Both the position numbers and the translations under genes were made by a program. Of a stretch of DNA of 42,989 bases, positions 17,547-25,599 are shown piece after piece. The first letter of the stretch is position 1, and every line of letters starts with the position of its first letter. Source of the DNA: Syntrophaceae bacterium (GTDB lineage Bacteria; Desulfobacterota; Syntrophia; Syntrophales; UBA5619); assembly GCA_003141195.1 (NCBI GenBank), contig PLLC01000072.1, positions 3,166 through 46,154 on the forward strand. The letters run 5' to 3'. The notes under the pieces are model-generated. The model did no database searches. It was not told the DNA's origin and worked only from the letters and a program-made list of their open reading frames with translations.

Positions 17547-18298
17547 AGGGCGTCCTTCCCGCGGTCCGGTGCGGGGGGCGTTCCGCCGGAGGCTCTGCCG
17601 CTTTCAAAGTTTCGGATAATGATGCCGCGGACCCGTTCGATCAGTTCGCTTCTCATTTCAATTGTGTATCCGGACACATCCACCGGCTGGCCGATGACCA
17701 TCGTGACCCTTCCCGGTTTGATCTTCAGGGTCCGTTTCGGCAGGATCTCATGAGCGCCGATGATCGAGATGGGCACGATGGGTACCCCTGCCTGGATGGC
17801 GAGGTGGAACAGGCCCTGCTTGAACGGCTTGACCGTCCCGTCCTTGCTGCGGGTCCCTTCGGGGAAGGTGACGACCGATTTCCCCTCCCGGATCTTCTGC
17901 GCTGCCTCCTCTAGGCTTTTCATCGCCTTCTCGTGGTTCTGCCGGTCGATTTCGATGTATCCGGCACTTTTCATGGCCTTGCCGAAGATGGGGATCTTGA
18001 AGAGTTCCTTCTTGACGATCCAGCGGAACTGGCCGGGGATGTGGGCCAGGACGATCAGGATGTCGAAATCGCTCTGGTGGTTGGCCATGAAGATCTGCGG
18101 CCGGTTCATCAGGACATTTTCCCTGCCGATCACATTCACCCGGATGCTGGTGAGTTTGAGGAGCATCCTCGCCCACAGGTTGGCGATTTTGTGTGCCTTG
18201 TTCTCACCGGGTGAGATGAGCGGGAACAGCAGTGCGCACGTCGACATGAAGGCGGTGACGGCGACGGCAAGCATGACGAGCAATGCGGAACGAATCAT
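17543..18298 (-). CDS. plsC: 1-acyl-sn-glycerol-3-phosphate acyltransferase (PlsC family)
   Basis: The 251-residue protein has an N-terminal membrane segment (residues 4-28) and the acyltransferase blocks: H74-x4-D79 in NHQSDFD, a glycerol-phosphate-binding region around YIEIDR, FPEGTRS (145-151) and VPIVPISIIGAHE. It would acylate lysophosphatidic acid to phosphatidic acid at the inner membrane. It is the first gene of the minus-strand run plsC-uppP-ftsK-rimO and diverges from hldA across a 205-bp spacer. Confidence 0.9.
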   Translation of the reverse strand: MIRSALLVMLAVAVTAFMSTCALLFPLISPGENKAHKIANLWARMLLKLTSIRVNVIGRENVLMNRPQIFMANHQSDFDILIVLAHIPGQFRWIVKKELFKIPIFGKAMKSAGYIEIDRQNHEKAMKSLEEAAQKIREGKSVVTFPEGTRSKDGTVKPFKQGLFHLAIQAGVPIVPISIIGAHEILPKRTLKIKPGRVTMVIGQPVDVSGYTIEMRSELIERVRGIIIRNFESGRASGGTPPAPDRGKDAL

Positions 18299-18428
18299 GA
18301 TCAGGTCCTAATCCCGGCAAATGGATGTTCTTGAATGAACCCCCGTAGTGTTGCTGTTTCTACTCGAATATCCCCCCGAAGTCAATAAGGAATGTTCCTA
18401 CGGCCGGCGGACGTTTCCGAGAAAAGGA

Positions 18429-18457
18429 TTGACAAACGCCGCCGGTGATAATAGCAT
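18429..18457 (+). promoter_or_regulatory. Candidate sigma-70 promoter for the hldA operon
   Basis: A perfect -35 TTGACA (18429-18434) is followed after 17 bp by TAGCAT (18452-18457), which matches four of six -10 positions. A start near 18464 would give a leader of about 40 nt before the hldA ATG. It lies in the spacer divergent from plsC. Confidence 0.5.
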
Positions 18458-18503
18458 AACACATCATGAAATATGACCTTTTCTTCCAGGCAGGAATGAC
18501 AGG

Positions 18504-19499
18504 ATGTCTATGAAGCGCATCATGAGCAAACGGCGGGCGTTTGCGATCATTGAAAACTTTTCCCGGTCCCGGGTCCTGGTCGTCGGGGACATCATGGCGG
18601 ATCACTTTATATGGGGGAATGTGTCCCGGATCTCGCCCGAGGCGCCCGTTCCCGTGGTCGAGGTGAGGAAGGATAGCTTCATGCTGGGAGGCTGCGCCAA
18701 TGTGCTGAACAATATCTTTGCGATGGGAGGCCGGGTTCATCTGGCTGGCGTGATTGGGACCGATGAGACGGGGAAACGTTTGCTGGCCGAGTTCCGCAGC
18801 CGGGGCGTGGATATGGGCGGCATCGTCGTGGAGGCGGGGCGTCCCACGACGCTCAAGACGCGGATCGTGGCGCACGGTCAGCAGGTGGTCCGGTTCGACC
18901 GGGAGGACCGCAAACCGGTCCAGGCGAAAAGCGTCCGGAAGATCCTTTCCTATATTGAGTCGTTACGGGATGATCTGGGGGCCCTGGTGGTTTCGGATTA
19001 CAACAAGGGGGTGGTGACCCGTCCCCTTTTAGAGGGAATCCGGAAGGGGATCGCCGGCCGCCCGATCTTCACCTGCGTGGATCCGAAGCAGCGGGATTTC
19101 TCCCTGTATCAGGGGTTCGACATCGTCACCCCCAACCATTACGAGGCCGGTCGTGCGGCGGGGGAAGAAATGCAAAACGGCCAGGATCACATCCGTGTCG
19201 GCATGAAGTTATTGCAGCAGTATGATTTCAAGGCACTGCTGATGACCCGGGGGGAAGAGGGGATGAGCCTCTTCGAGAGGGACGGCCGGATGAGACACAC
19301 GGCGTTTCCGGCCGAGGCGCGGGAAGTCTTCGATGTGACCGGCGCCGGGGATACGGTCATCGGCGTCCTGGCCCTCTCCATGGCGGCGGGGGCCTCTTTC
19401 CGGGAGGCGGCGTATCTGGCCAACCATGCCGCGGGGATCGCGGTGGGGAAGTCGGGCACGGCCACGGTGACCCGGGAGGAGCTGAAAAGCGCCCTATGA
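18504..19499 (+). CDS. hldA: D-glycero-beta-D-manno-heptose-7-phosphate kinase (RfaE1/HldA)
   Basis: The 331-residue protein is a PfkB-type sugar kinase with the RfaE N-terminal pattern: VLVVGDIMADHFIWGNVSRISPEAPVPVV (quoted in part), GGCANVLNNIFAMGG, SDYNKGVVT and the catalytic DVTGAGDT (about residues 280-287). It phosphorylates heptose 7-phosphate in ADP-heptose synthesis for LPS. The adenylyltransferase half found in E. coli HldE is absent, so a separate rfaE2/hldC is expected elsewhere. The DUF4416 gene overlaps its stop by 4 nt. Confidence 0.9.
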   Translation: MSMKRIMSKRRAFAIIENFSRSRVLVVGDIMADHFIWGNVSRISPEAPVPVVEVRKDSFMLGGCANVLNNIFAMGGRVHLAGVIGTDETGKRLLAEFRSRGVDMGGIVVEAGRPTTLKTRIVAHGQQVVRFDREDRKPVQAKSVRKILSYIESLRDDLGALVVSDYNKGVVTRPLLEGIRKGIAGRPIFTCVDPKQRDFSLYQGFDIVTPNHYEAGRAAGEEMQNGQDHIRVGMKLLQQYDFKALLMTRGEEGMSLFERDGRMRHTAFPAEAREVFDVTGAGDTVIGVLALSMAAGASFREAAYLANHAAGIAVGKSGTATVTREELKSAL

Positions 19500-20077
19500 G
19501 CGAGCCGCAGCCGCCGGAGGCCGTCAAACTGATTGCGAGTCTCCTTTCCGGGGATGAACGCCTGCTCGGCGATGCGGTGCAGGCCCTGTCGGAAAGGTAT
19601 GGAAGGGCCGATTTCATCAGCGCCCCGGCGCCTTTTACCTATACCGACTATTATGAGAAGGAATTCGGCGGTTCCCTGATCCGCCGTTTTGTCGCTTTTG
19701 AACGGCTCATCCGGCCGGAGGCCCTGCCGGATGTCAAGATATGGACCAACGCCCTGGAGATGAGGCTCACGGCGGAGGGGCGTAGAAGGGTGAACATCGA
19801 TCCCGGTTATCTCGCCAAGGCCCATCTGATTCTGGCCACGGGCAAGGGTTACACCCATCGGCCCTGTCTCCGGGAGGGGATTTACGCCGATCTGACCCTG
19901 ATCTACCGGGACAAATCGTTTCACTCCCTCCCCTGGACCTACCCGGATTATGCCGGTGGGGAGGTGATCGGCATGTTGACCCGGATCCGGGACAAGTATC
20001 TGCTGCAGCTTAAGGGAAAAGCGGCGGGGTCCGGTCCGGCGGCGCGGAAGGTATCCGATTCGGATGGAGATTTTTAA
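19496..20077 (+). CDS. DUF4416 family protein
   Basis: This 193-residue protein of unknown function resembles the DUF4416 family, a conserved gene in delta-proteobacteria, and has features such as PFTYTDYYEKEFGG, WTNALEM, NIDPGYL and FHSLPWTYPDY. It has no signal peptide or membrane segment, so it is likely cytoplasmic. It overlaps hldA by 4 nt and is followed by yicC, which places it in an operon with heptose and nucleotide-metabolism genes, but this gives no specific function. Confidence 0.8.
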   Translation: MSEPQPPEAVKLIASLLSGDERLLGDAVQALSERYGRADFISAPAPFTYTDYYEKEFGGSLIRRFVAFERLIRPEALPDVKIWTNALEMRLTAEGRRRVNIDPGYLAKAHLILATGKGYTHRPCLREGIYADLTLIYRDKSFHSLPWTYPDYAGGEVIGMLTRIRDKYLLQLKGKAAGSGPAARKVSDSDGDF

Positions 20078-20090
20078 ATGAGGAATTCCA

Positions 20091-20975
20091 ATGATTAAGA
20101 GCATGACCGGTTACGGCAAGGCGGAGGCCGTCCTGGCGGGCAGGAAATTTATGATTGAAATGAAGTCCGTCAACCATCGCTTTCTGGAGATCTCGTTGCG
20201 CATGCCGGGGATGCTTCTCCCTCTGGAGGGTGAGATCAAGAAGCGGATCGGGGAACAGTTTTCCCGGGGGAGAATCGAGGCGACCCTCCGGGTGGACGGC
20301 GACGGGAACGCGGAAAACGAGGGCCGCTTCACCCTGAACCTGCCCCTGGTCCGCAATTACCATGCCCTGCTCGGCCAGTTGAAGGAGGAATTCCACCTCG
20401 GCGATGAGGTGACCCTGGCCATGATGGCCGGCTTCCGGGACGCCTTCATTCCCGCGGAGACGATTCAGGACCCGGCGACCCTTTGGGAGGGGCTTTCAAA
20501 GATCCTCGCCGATGCGATCCGGACGTTAACGGAGATGAGGGAGAAGGAAGGAGAAAGCCTGAAGCGCGATCTGACGGGACGTCTGGATCGGATCGGCGGA
20601 TTCCTGGAAGGGATCGCCGGGAGGGCGCCGCAGGTGGTTCTGGACTATCAGAAGCGGCTCACCGACCGGGTCCGGGAACTGACAGGCGGTATGGTGATCG
20701 ACGAGGCGCGTCTGCTTCAGGAGGTGGCGATCATGGCGGAGAAGAGTGATATTACCGAAGAGGTCGTCCGTTTCCGCAGCCATATAGGTCAGTTCTCCGA
20801 TCTGCTGGCGGGGGCGGACGCCGCCGGGAGAAAGATCGATTTCCTGATCCAGGAGATGGGTCGGGAGATCAATACGATCGGTTCCAAGAGCGGGAATGCG
20901 GAGATCTCGCGGAGTGTCATCGAGATCAAGAGTGAACTGGCGAAATTGCGGGAGCAGGTGCAGAACATTGAATGA
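20091..20975 (+). CDS. yicC: YicC family endoribonuclease-like protein
   Basis: The 294-residue protein begins with the YicC hallmark MIKSMTGYGKAEA and MKSVNHRFLEISLRMP and ends with the DUF1732 region (EKSDITEEVVRFRSHIGQF, IQEMGREINTIGSKS). E. coli YicC is an endoribonuclease that promotes decay of certain RNAs. The gene commonly precedes gmk and rpoZ, as here. Its stop overlaps the proposed TTG start of gmk. Confidence 0.91.
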   Translation: MIKSMTGYGKAEAVLAGRKFMIEMKSVNHRFLEISLRMPGMLLPLEGEIKKRIGEQFSRGRIEATLRVDGDGNAENEGRFTLNLPLVRNYHALLGQLKEEFHLGDEVTLAMMAGFRDAFIPAETIQDPATLWEGLSKILADAIRTLTEMREKEGESLKRDLTGRLDRIGGFLEGIAGRAPQVVLDYQKRLTDRVRELTGGMVIDEARLLQEVAIMAEKSDITEEVVRFRSHIGQFSDLLAGADAAGRKIDFLIQEMGREINTIGSKSGNAEISRSVIEIKSELAKLREQVQNIE

Positions 20976-21651
20976 TGCTGCGTCTAAAAGACAACCGGGC
21001 TTGTTGATGGTCGTGTCCGCCCCTTCCGGTGCGGGGAAGACGTCGATCTGCCGGGGGATCCTGCGGCAGTTCCCCAATATCCGTTTCTCCGTCTCCTGCA
21101 CCACCCGTCCGCCCCGTCTCGGCGAGGTGAACGGAAAGGATTATGACTTCATCTCCGCAGGGGAATTCCGCGAACGGATTGCCCGGGGGGAGTTCGTCGA
21201 ATGGGTGGAGAATTACGGTCAGTTCTACGGGACGCCGAAAAAGACGATGAACGCTTTTCTCAACCAGGGATACGATCTGATCCTGGATATCGAGCCGCGC
21301 GGGGCGAAGGCGATCCGGGAACACGATCCGCGGGGGGTCTTCATCTTCATCCTGCCCCCCTCGCTTTCCGAGCTGAAGTCCCGGATGTCTCTCCGGGGGG
21401 AAAGCGCCGCCGTCATGGAACGCCGTCTCCAGAGTTCTCTGGATGAAATCCGGGAGGCTCTGTGGTATGATTATATTATTTTCAACGAAAAACTGGAAGA
21501 GGCCGTCGATCAGTTTCGGTCTGTCTACATTGCCGAAAAGTCCCGGCGGGATCTTTTTACGGAAAGAATCGAGGCATTTTTTAAAGACGAATTGTGTCTG
21601 ACGGCTTCGGACAAAGTTCCGCAGGCAAGGCGCGCGAATCCTGAGGAATGA
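20968..21651 (+). CDS. gmk: Guanylate kinase
   Basis: The protein (227 residues if the TTG at 20968 is used) converts GMP to GDP with ATP. The P-loop is APSGAGKTS (K24), followed by CTTRPPRLGEVNGKDYDF, EYGQFYGTPK-type sequence (ENYGQFYGTP) and the lid region. The TTG overlaps the yicC stop and has GGAG about 10 nt upstream; the alternative ATG at 21007 would remove residues just before the first beta strand. The C-terminal tail (KVPQARRANPEE) extends beyond the usual end, and its DNA appears to belong to the adjacent repeat-like sequence. Confidence 0.9.
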   Translation: MNDAASKRQPGLLMVVSAPSGAGKTSICRGILRQFPNIRFSVSCTTRPPRLGEVNGKDYDFISAGEFRERIARGEFVEWVENYGQFYGTPKKTMNAFLNQGYDLILDIEPRGAKAIREHDPRGVFIFILPPSLSELKSRMSLRGESAAVMERRLQSSLDEIREALWYDYIIFNEKLEEAVDQFRSVYIAEKSRRDLFTERIEAFFKDELCLTASDKVPQARRANPEE

Positions 21652-21740
21652 GGCGTACTGTTTCGTACGCCGCAAGCCTGCCCCGAGCCTGTCGAGGGGA
21701 AGGATGAAGCGCAACGCAGCATCCGGATTTTTTACGATGC
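21620..21740. repeat. Dispersed-repeat-like sequence covering the gmk 3' end and the gmk-rpoZ spacer
   Basis: The segment contains GGCGTAC-TGTTTC-GTACGCC (hairpin near 21653-21672), the half-palindrome GCCCCGAGCCTGTCGAGGGG, GAAGCGCAACGCAGC and a T tract (GGATTTTTTACGA). I recall blocks of this kind, GAGGCGTAC...GTACGCCGCA followed by GAAGCGCAACGCAGCA, as dispersed intergenic repeats in delta-proteobacterial genomes. Here the CCGAGCCTGTCGAGG piece interrupts it. The GGATG...CATCC stem followed by T residues could also act as a transcription terminator for the hldA-gmk operon. Confidence 0.5.
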
Positions 21741-21774
21741 CGTATTGTCTTAATCATTTGGAGGTGTAAACCCT

Positions 21775-22047
21775 ATGGCCAGAATTACTGTGGAAGACTC
21801 TCTGCTGATGGCAAAGAACCGGTTTGCCCTTGTTTTGTTGACCTCTCAGCGGGCCCGGCAGCTCCTGAAAGGATCTCAGCCCCTGACGGATACGAGAAAC
21901 AACCGGGAGGTCGTGATCGCCCTGCGGGAGATTGCGGCGGGCAAGGTTGGTTACGCCCATCCCGAATATATGAAAAGGGTCAAGGAGCATTTCAAATCGA
22001 TACCGCATGATACCGAGTTTGTCAGCGATGATGAATACAGCGAATAA
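21775..22047 (+). CDS. rpoZ: RNA polymerase omega subunit
   Basis: The 90-residue protein matches omega: [20 protein letters not shown], then [26 protein letters not shown] and an acidic tail. It binds the beta-prime subunit and assists assembly of RNA polymerase, whose large subunits are encoded later in this window. A good GGAGGTG site precedes the ATG. The linkage to gmk is widely conserved. Its end overlaps the start of pyrF. Confidence 0.93.
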   Translation: MARITVEDSLLMAKNRFALVLLTSQRARQLLKGSQPLTDTRNNREVVIALREIAAGKVGYAHPEYMKRVKEHFKSIPHDTEFVSDDEYSE

Positions 22048-22789
22048 CTCCGCGCGGGGCCGGCTGATCTTTGCCCTCGATATCGGCGGGGGGCTGGAGG
22101 AGGCCCTTTCCTGGGTCGATCGGCTGTGGGATCACGTCGGTCTGTTCAAGGTGGGGAAGGAGTCTTTTGTCCGGTACGGTACGGAGATCGTCCGGCAGAT
22201 CCATGCCCGCGGCGGAAAGGTTTTTCTGGATCTCAAGTTCCATGATATCCCCAACACCGTGGCCCGGGCGGCGGAAGCCGCCTGCGGGCTGAGGGTGGCG
22301 ATGTTCAACCTCCACGCCCTCGGCGGAATGCGGATGATGACGGAGACGGTCGGCGCGGTGCGGAAGTTTACAGAGAGATCAGGGGAAAAGCCGCCGGTGA
22401 TTCTGGCGGTCACCGTGCTCACCAGCCTGAACGACGGCGATCTGCAACTCCTTGGATTCAAAGGGGGAACACGGGAGACGGCGCTCCATCTTGCCCGTCT
22501 TGCCCAGGATGCAGGCGTATCGGGGGTTGTGGCCTCTGCCGAGGATGCCGCCACCATCCGGAAAGCCTGCGGCGGCAAATTTTGGATCGTGACCCCCGGG
22601 ATCCGTGGGGCCAAAGAAGTGGCGGGCGAGGATCAGAAAAGGATCGTGACGCCCGCTGAAGCCGTTTCATCCGGAGCCGACTACCTGGTGGTGGGAAGGC
22701 CGATCCGTCAGGCGGCGGATCCCGCCGGCGAGGCGGATGCGATCACGGAAGAGATCGTCCGGGGGCTTGCACTCAGAGACGGAAGGTAG
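22028..22789 (+). CDS. pyrF: Orotidine 5'-phosphate decarboxylase
   Basis: The 253-residue TIM-barrel enzyme makes UMP from OMP. The catalytic array D68-x-K70-x-x-D73 is visible in [13 protein letters not shown], the substrate-binding FALDIG lies near the N terminus, and VTPGIRG and VVGRPIRQA occur at the phosphate site. The start is uncertain: ATGs at 22007, 22028 and 22031 are in frame and none has a clear ribosome site; all overlap rpoZ, suggesting translational coupling. Confidence 0.92.
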   Translation: MMNTANNSARGRLIFALDIGGGLEEALSWVDRLWDHVGLFKVGKESFVRYGTEIVRQIHARGGKVFLDLKFHDIPNTVARAAEAACGLRVAMFNLHALGGMRMMTETVGAVRKFTERSGEKPPVILAVTVLTSLNDGDLQLLGFKGGTRETALHLARLAQDAGVSGVVASAEDAATIRKACGGKFWIVTPGIRGAKEVAGEDQKRIVTPAEAVSSGADYLVVGRPIRQAADPAGEADAITEEIVRGLALRDGR

Positions 22790-22839
22790 CGCCACACGGC
22801 TTTGAAGATTCTTAAGAAACCCGATTACGGAGGGATGTC

Positions 22840-23574
22840 GTGCAGGTGATCTATGGCATCAACCCTCTCCGGGAGGTTTTTTTTTCCCATCCTGAGATGC
22901 TGGAAAAGGTCGTTGTCGCGGACAGACGGGGGGGGAACGAGGTGCGGAAGATCCTGAAACTTGCCGCCGAACACGGGATCCCCGTAGAGTTCGGCGGGAG
23001 GGAACGGGTGGAAAATCTGGCGCCGCGCCAGGTCCACCAGGGGGTTGCGGGGATCTGCCGGGAGCACGCGTACGCCACCGTGGATGAGGTGATCGCCCAC
23101 CGCCACGAGAAGTCCAAATATGACCTGGTGGTTCTCCTGGACAGCGTCACCGATCCGCAGAATCTCGGTTCCATCATCCGGACGGCACATTGCTGCGGGG
23201 CGAACGGCGTGATCATCCCGGGAAACCGCGCCGCTTCCGTAACGGCTTCCGTCGCAAAGGCTTCTGCGGGGGCGGTTCAGTACCTGCCGACGGCGATGGT
23301 GGTCAATCTGGTTCGCACCATCGAATATCTGAAAGAGAGGGGCTTCTGGATCTACGGCGCCGACGCGGTGGCGCGGATGGATATCCAGGCGCCGGACTAC
23401 GAGGGGAATATCGCCTTGGTCATGGGAAGCGAGGGCCGGGGGATCCGGCCTCTGATCCGGAAAAAGTGCGATTTCCTGATCTCCATTCCCATGCGGGGGC
23501 AGGTGGCTTCTCTGAATGTTTCAGTTGCGGCCGGGGTAATCCTTTTTGAGATTCTTAGAAAATGGGGGAATTAG
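22840..23574 (+). CDS. rlmB: 23S rRNA 2'-O-methyltransferase, RlmB/TrmH (SpoU) family
   Basis: The 244-residue protein has the three SpoU motifs of knotted methyltransferases: NLGSIIRTAHCCGANGVIIP, VMGSEGRGIRPL and SIPMRGQVASLNVSVAAGVI. An N-terminal L30e-like substrate-binding domain (QVIYGINPLREV) fits RlmB, which methylates G2251 of 23S rRNA, better than tRNA-specific TrmH. The start is GTG 22840 with CGGAGGGA just upstream. It ends 2 nt before pilC. Confidence 0.88.
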   Translation: MQVIYGINPLREVFFSHPEMLEKVVVADRRGGNEVRKILKLAAEHGIPVEFGGRERVENLAPRQVHQGVAGICREHAYATVDEVIAHRHEKSKYDLVVLLDSVTDPQNLGSIIRTAHCCGANGVIIPGNRAASVTASVAKASAGAVQYLPTAMVVNLVRTIEYLKERGFWIYGADAVARMDIQAPDYEGNIALVMGSEGRGIRPLIRKKCDFLISIPMRGQVASLNVSVAAGVILFEILRKWGN

Positions 23575-23576
23575 TT

Positions 23577-24782
23577 ATGCCGATATTCTTGTGGCAGGCG
23601 GAAACGAAAAAGGACGAATCCAGAAAAGGCGAGTTGGATGCCGCCGACGAAGCGGCGGTCCGGGGCCAACTTCGCCGCCAGGGATACAAATCGATCACCG
23701 TCAAGAAAAAGCCCAAAGACCTCTTTGCAAACATCCCCTTTTTCAAGCAGAAGGTCAAGGGGAAGGATGTGGTGGTCTTTGCCCGGATCTTCGCCACCAT
23801 GATCAACGCGGGCCTGCCTCTGATCCAGTGTCTGGACCTCCTCGGCAAGCAGGAGCAGAACAAGACCTTCGCCAAGGTGATCGGGACCATCAAGGAGGAT
23901 ATTGAAGGGGGCTCTACGCTGACCGATGCCCTGAAGAAATTTCCGAAAATATTTGACGACCTCTTCGTCAATCTCGTGGCGGCGGGAGAAAGCGGCGGCA
24001 TTCTGGACGTGATTCTCCTGCGTCTGTCCGGTTACATGGAGAAGGCGATGAAACTGAAAAGCAAGGTCAAGGGGGCGATGACCTATCCGCTCATCGTTCT
24101 GGTCATCGCGATCGTTATTGTGGGCGGACTCCTGGTTTTTGTCGTCCCGATGTTCCAGAAAATGTTCGAAGGGATGGGTGGATCCTTGCCCGCACCGACG
24201 CAGTTTCTGGTAGATTTAAGCGCGTTTTTGCAGAATTACTTCCTTTACATGGGAGTGGGGCTGGTCGCTCTCTTCTATGGATTCAAGCGGTACTATGCGA
24301 CCGAACAAGGGACGCTCGTCGTCGATGCGCTGGCCTTGAAATCCCCGATCTTCGGCCCGTTGCTGAAGAAGGTGGCCGTGGCCAAGTTCACGAGGACCCT
24401 CGCCACCATGATGAGCAGCGGTGTGCCGATTATGGAGGGGCTCGGCATCGTCAGCAAGACAGCGGGAAACAAGATCATCGAGATCGCCCTCATGAAAACG
24501 AGACAGAGCATCAGCGAAGGGAAAACGATCGCCGAACCCCTGATGGAAACGGACATCTTTCCCGCCATGGTGGTGCAGATGATTGCGGTCGGCGAGGCCA
24601 CCGGCGCCCTGGACACCATGTTATCCAAAATCGCCGATTTTTATGATGATGAGGTGGATGCGGCGGTTAACGCGCTGACCGCCCTGCTGGAACCGTTGCT
24701 GATGTGTATTCTGGGGCCCGCGGTCGGCTTCATACTCATCGCTATGTATTTGCCCATCTTCATGGCGGCCTCGACCGTGTGA
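23577..24782 (+). CDS. pilC: Type IV pilus/type II secretion inner-membrane platform protein (PilC/GspF)
   Basis: The 401-residue protein carries two repeated T2SF domains (about residues 60-185 and 265-390), each with a helical bundle and membrane segments such as AMTYPLIVLVIAIVIVGGLL and the C-terminal LLMCILGPAVGFILIAMYLPIF. It forms the platform that couples the assembly ATPase to pilin extraction. ATG 23577 is chosen over the in-frame ATG at 23562 because GGGGGA lies 7 nt before it and family members begin with MP.F.W. No pilB, pilT or pilin gene is adjacent, so this is an isolated pilus gene in a housekeeping run. Confidence 0.9.
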   Translation: MPIFLWQAETKKDESRKGELDAADEAAVRGQLRRQGYKSITVKKKPKDLFANIPFFKQKVKGKDVVVFARIFATMINAGLPLIQCLDLLGKQEQNKTFAKVIGTIKEDIEGGSTLTDALKKFPKIFDDLFVNLVAAGESGGILDVILLRLSGYMEKAMKLKSKVKGAMTYPLIVLVIAIVIVGGLLVFVVPMFQKMFEGMGGSLPAPTQFLVDLSAFLQNYFLYMGVGLVALFYGFKRYYATEQGTLVVDALALKSPIFGPLLKKVAVAKFTRTLATMMSSGVPIMEGLGIVSKTAGNKIIEIALMKTRQSISEGKTIAEPLMETDIFPAMVVQMIAVGEATGALDTMLSKIADFYDDEVDAAVNALTALLEPLLMCILGPAVGFILIAMYLPIFMAASTV

Positions 24783-24856
24783 TAGGTCAGGGGCGATCTT
24801 CAAGCGGTGTGCACGGGGAAAGCCGGTGTCCGGCGGGAAAGATTGTGAATAAAAAA

Positions 24857-24933
24857 TGGTCGGGATGGCGCGATTTGAACGCGCGACTCCTGCGTCCCGA
24901 ACGCAGTGCCCTACCAAGCTGGGCCACATCCCG
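24857..24933 (-). tRNA. tRNA-Pro (CGG)
   Basis: On the minus strand the 77-nt sequence begins CGGGATGTGGCCCAGC, has an anticodon stem CTGCG/CGCAG with loop TTCGGGA (anticodon CGG, reading CCG), a T arm with GTTCAAAT and an encoded CCA end. All four arms can be drawn by eye. Confidence 0.95.
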
Positions 24934-24943
24934 ACACGGGCCT

Positions 24944-24972
24944 TCCATAACCAATTTGGAGTGGATTGTCCA
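24944..24972 (-). promoter_or_regulatory. Candidate promoter for tRNA-Pro
   Basis: Read on the minus strand, TGGACA (24972-24967) and TATGGA (24949-24944) are separated by 17 bp. The -35 matches five of six positions; the -10 is weaker. Transcription would begin a few bases before the tRNA 5' end. Confidence 0.4.
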
Positions 24973-25137
24973 TCCTTTTTTTCGGCTCATGGGAAAAAGC
25001 GCGAAATCTTGGTCTCCCTGCAGCGGATGCATCCCAAAAAAGTTTCCGTGGCGTGCTTTCCTGCAAGAAGATCCCGTTTGTGTTTTTGGGATCGACATGG
25101 TAGGAGCACACCGAGAACAATTTCCGGGGGAAAAATT

Positions 25138-25554
25138 GTGATCATCTACGATCTTGAATGCCGGGACGGCCATAAATTCGAAGGATGGTTCAAGGACAGG
25201 GGGGTCTTCGAAGAGCAGAAAGCGCAAAAACTCATCGCCTGTCCCGTGTGCGGAAATACCGAAGCGGCGTTGATCCCCTCTTCGGTGGCGATCCTGGGGC
25301 GGGACAACCGTTCCGCCGCGGTCAAAACGAAGACCGGACCGTCGCCGCAGAAGGTCCTCAGGGAATTTCATGAATATATCCGTAAGAACTTCGATAACGT
25401 GGGTGATAAGTTCGCGGAGGTCGCCCTCCGGATTCATCATGGAGAGGAAGATGGGAGAAACATCAGGGGGACCACCACCGGGAGCGAAGAAGAAACCCTC
25501 CGGGAAGAGGGCATCCAGTTCATCAAGATTCCGCTGCCGAAGTTTGACGGTTAG
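25138..25554 (+). CDS. DUF1178 family protein
   Basis: The 138-residue protein begins with a short zinc-ribbon-like part (IIYDLECRDGHKFEGWF and ACPVCGN), then a variable middle and a helical C-terminal region (VLREFHEYIRKNFDNVGDKF, IRGTTTGSEEETLREEGI). This fits the DUF1178 family, common in proteobacteria and of unknown function. GTG 25138 is taken as the start because the family starts at this point and GGGGGA lies 6-7 nt upstream. It ends 45 bp before the cysK-cysS fusion gene, on the same strand. Confidence 0.8.
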   Translation: MIIYDLECRDGHKFEGWFKDRGVFEEQKAQKLIACPVCGNTEAALIPSSVAILGRDNRSAAVKTKTGPSPQKVLREFHEYIRKNFDNVGDKFAEVALRIHHGEEDGRNIRGTTTGSEEETLREEGIQFIKIPLPKFDG

Positions 25555-25599
25555 AGAGCGGCGGGTTCACAGCGATACGTTGGTATTCCCCTCGGCATC

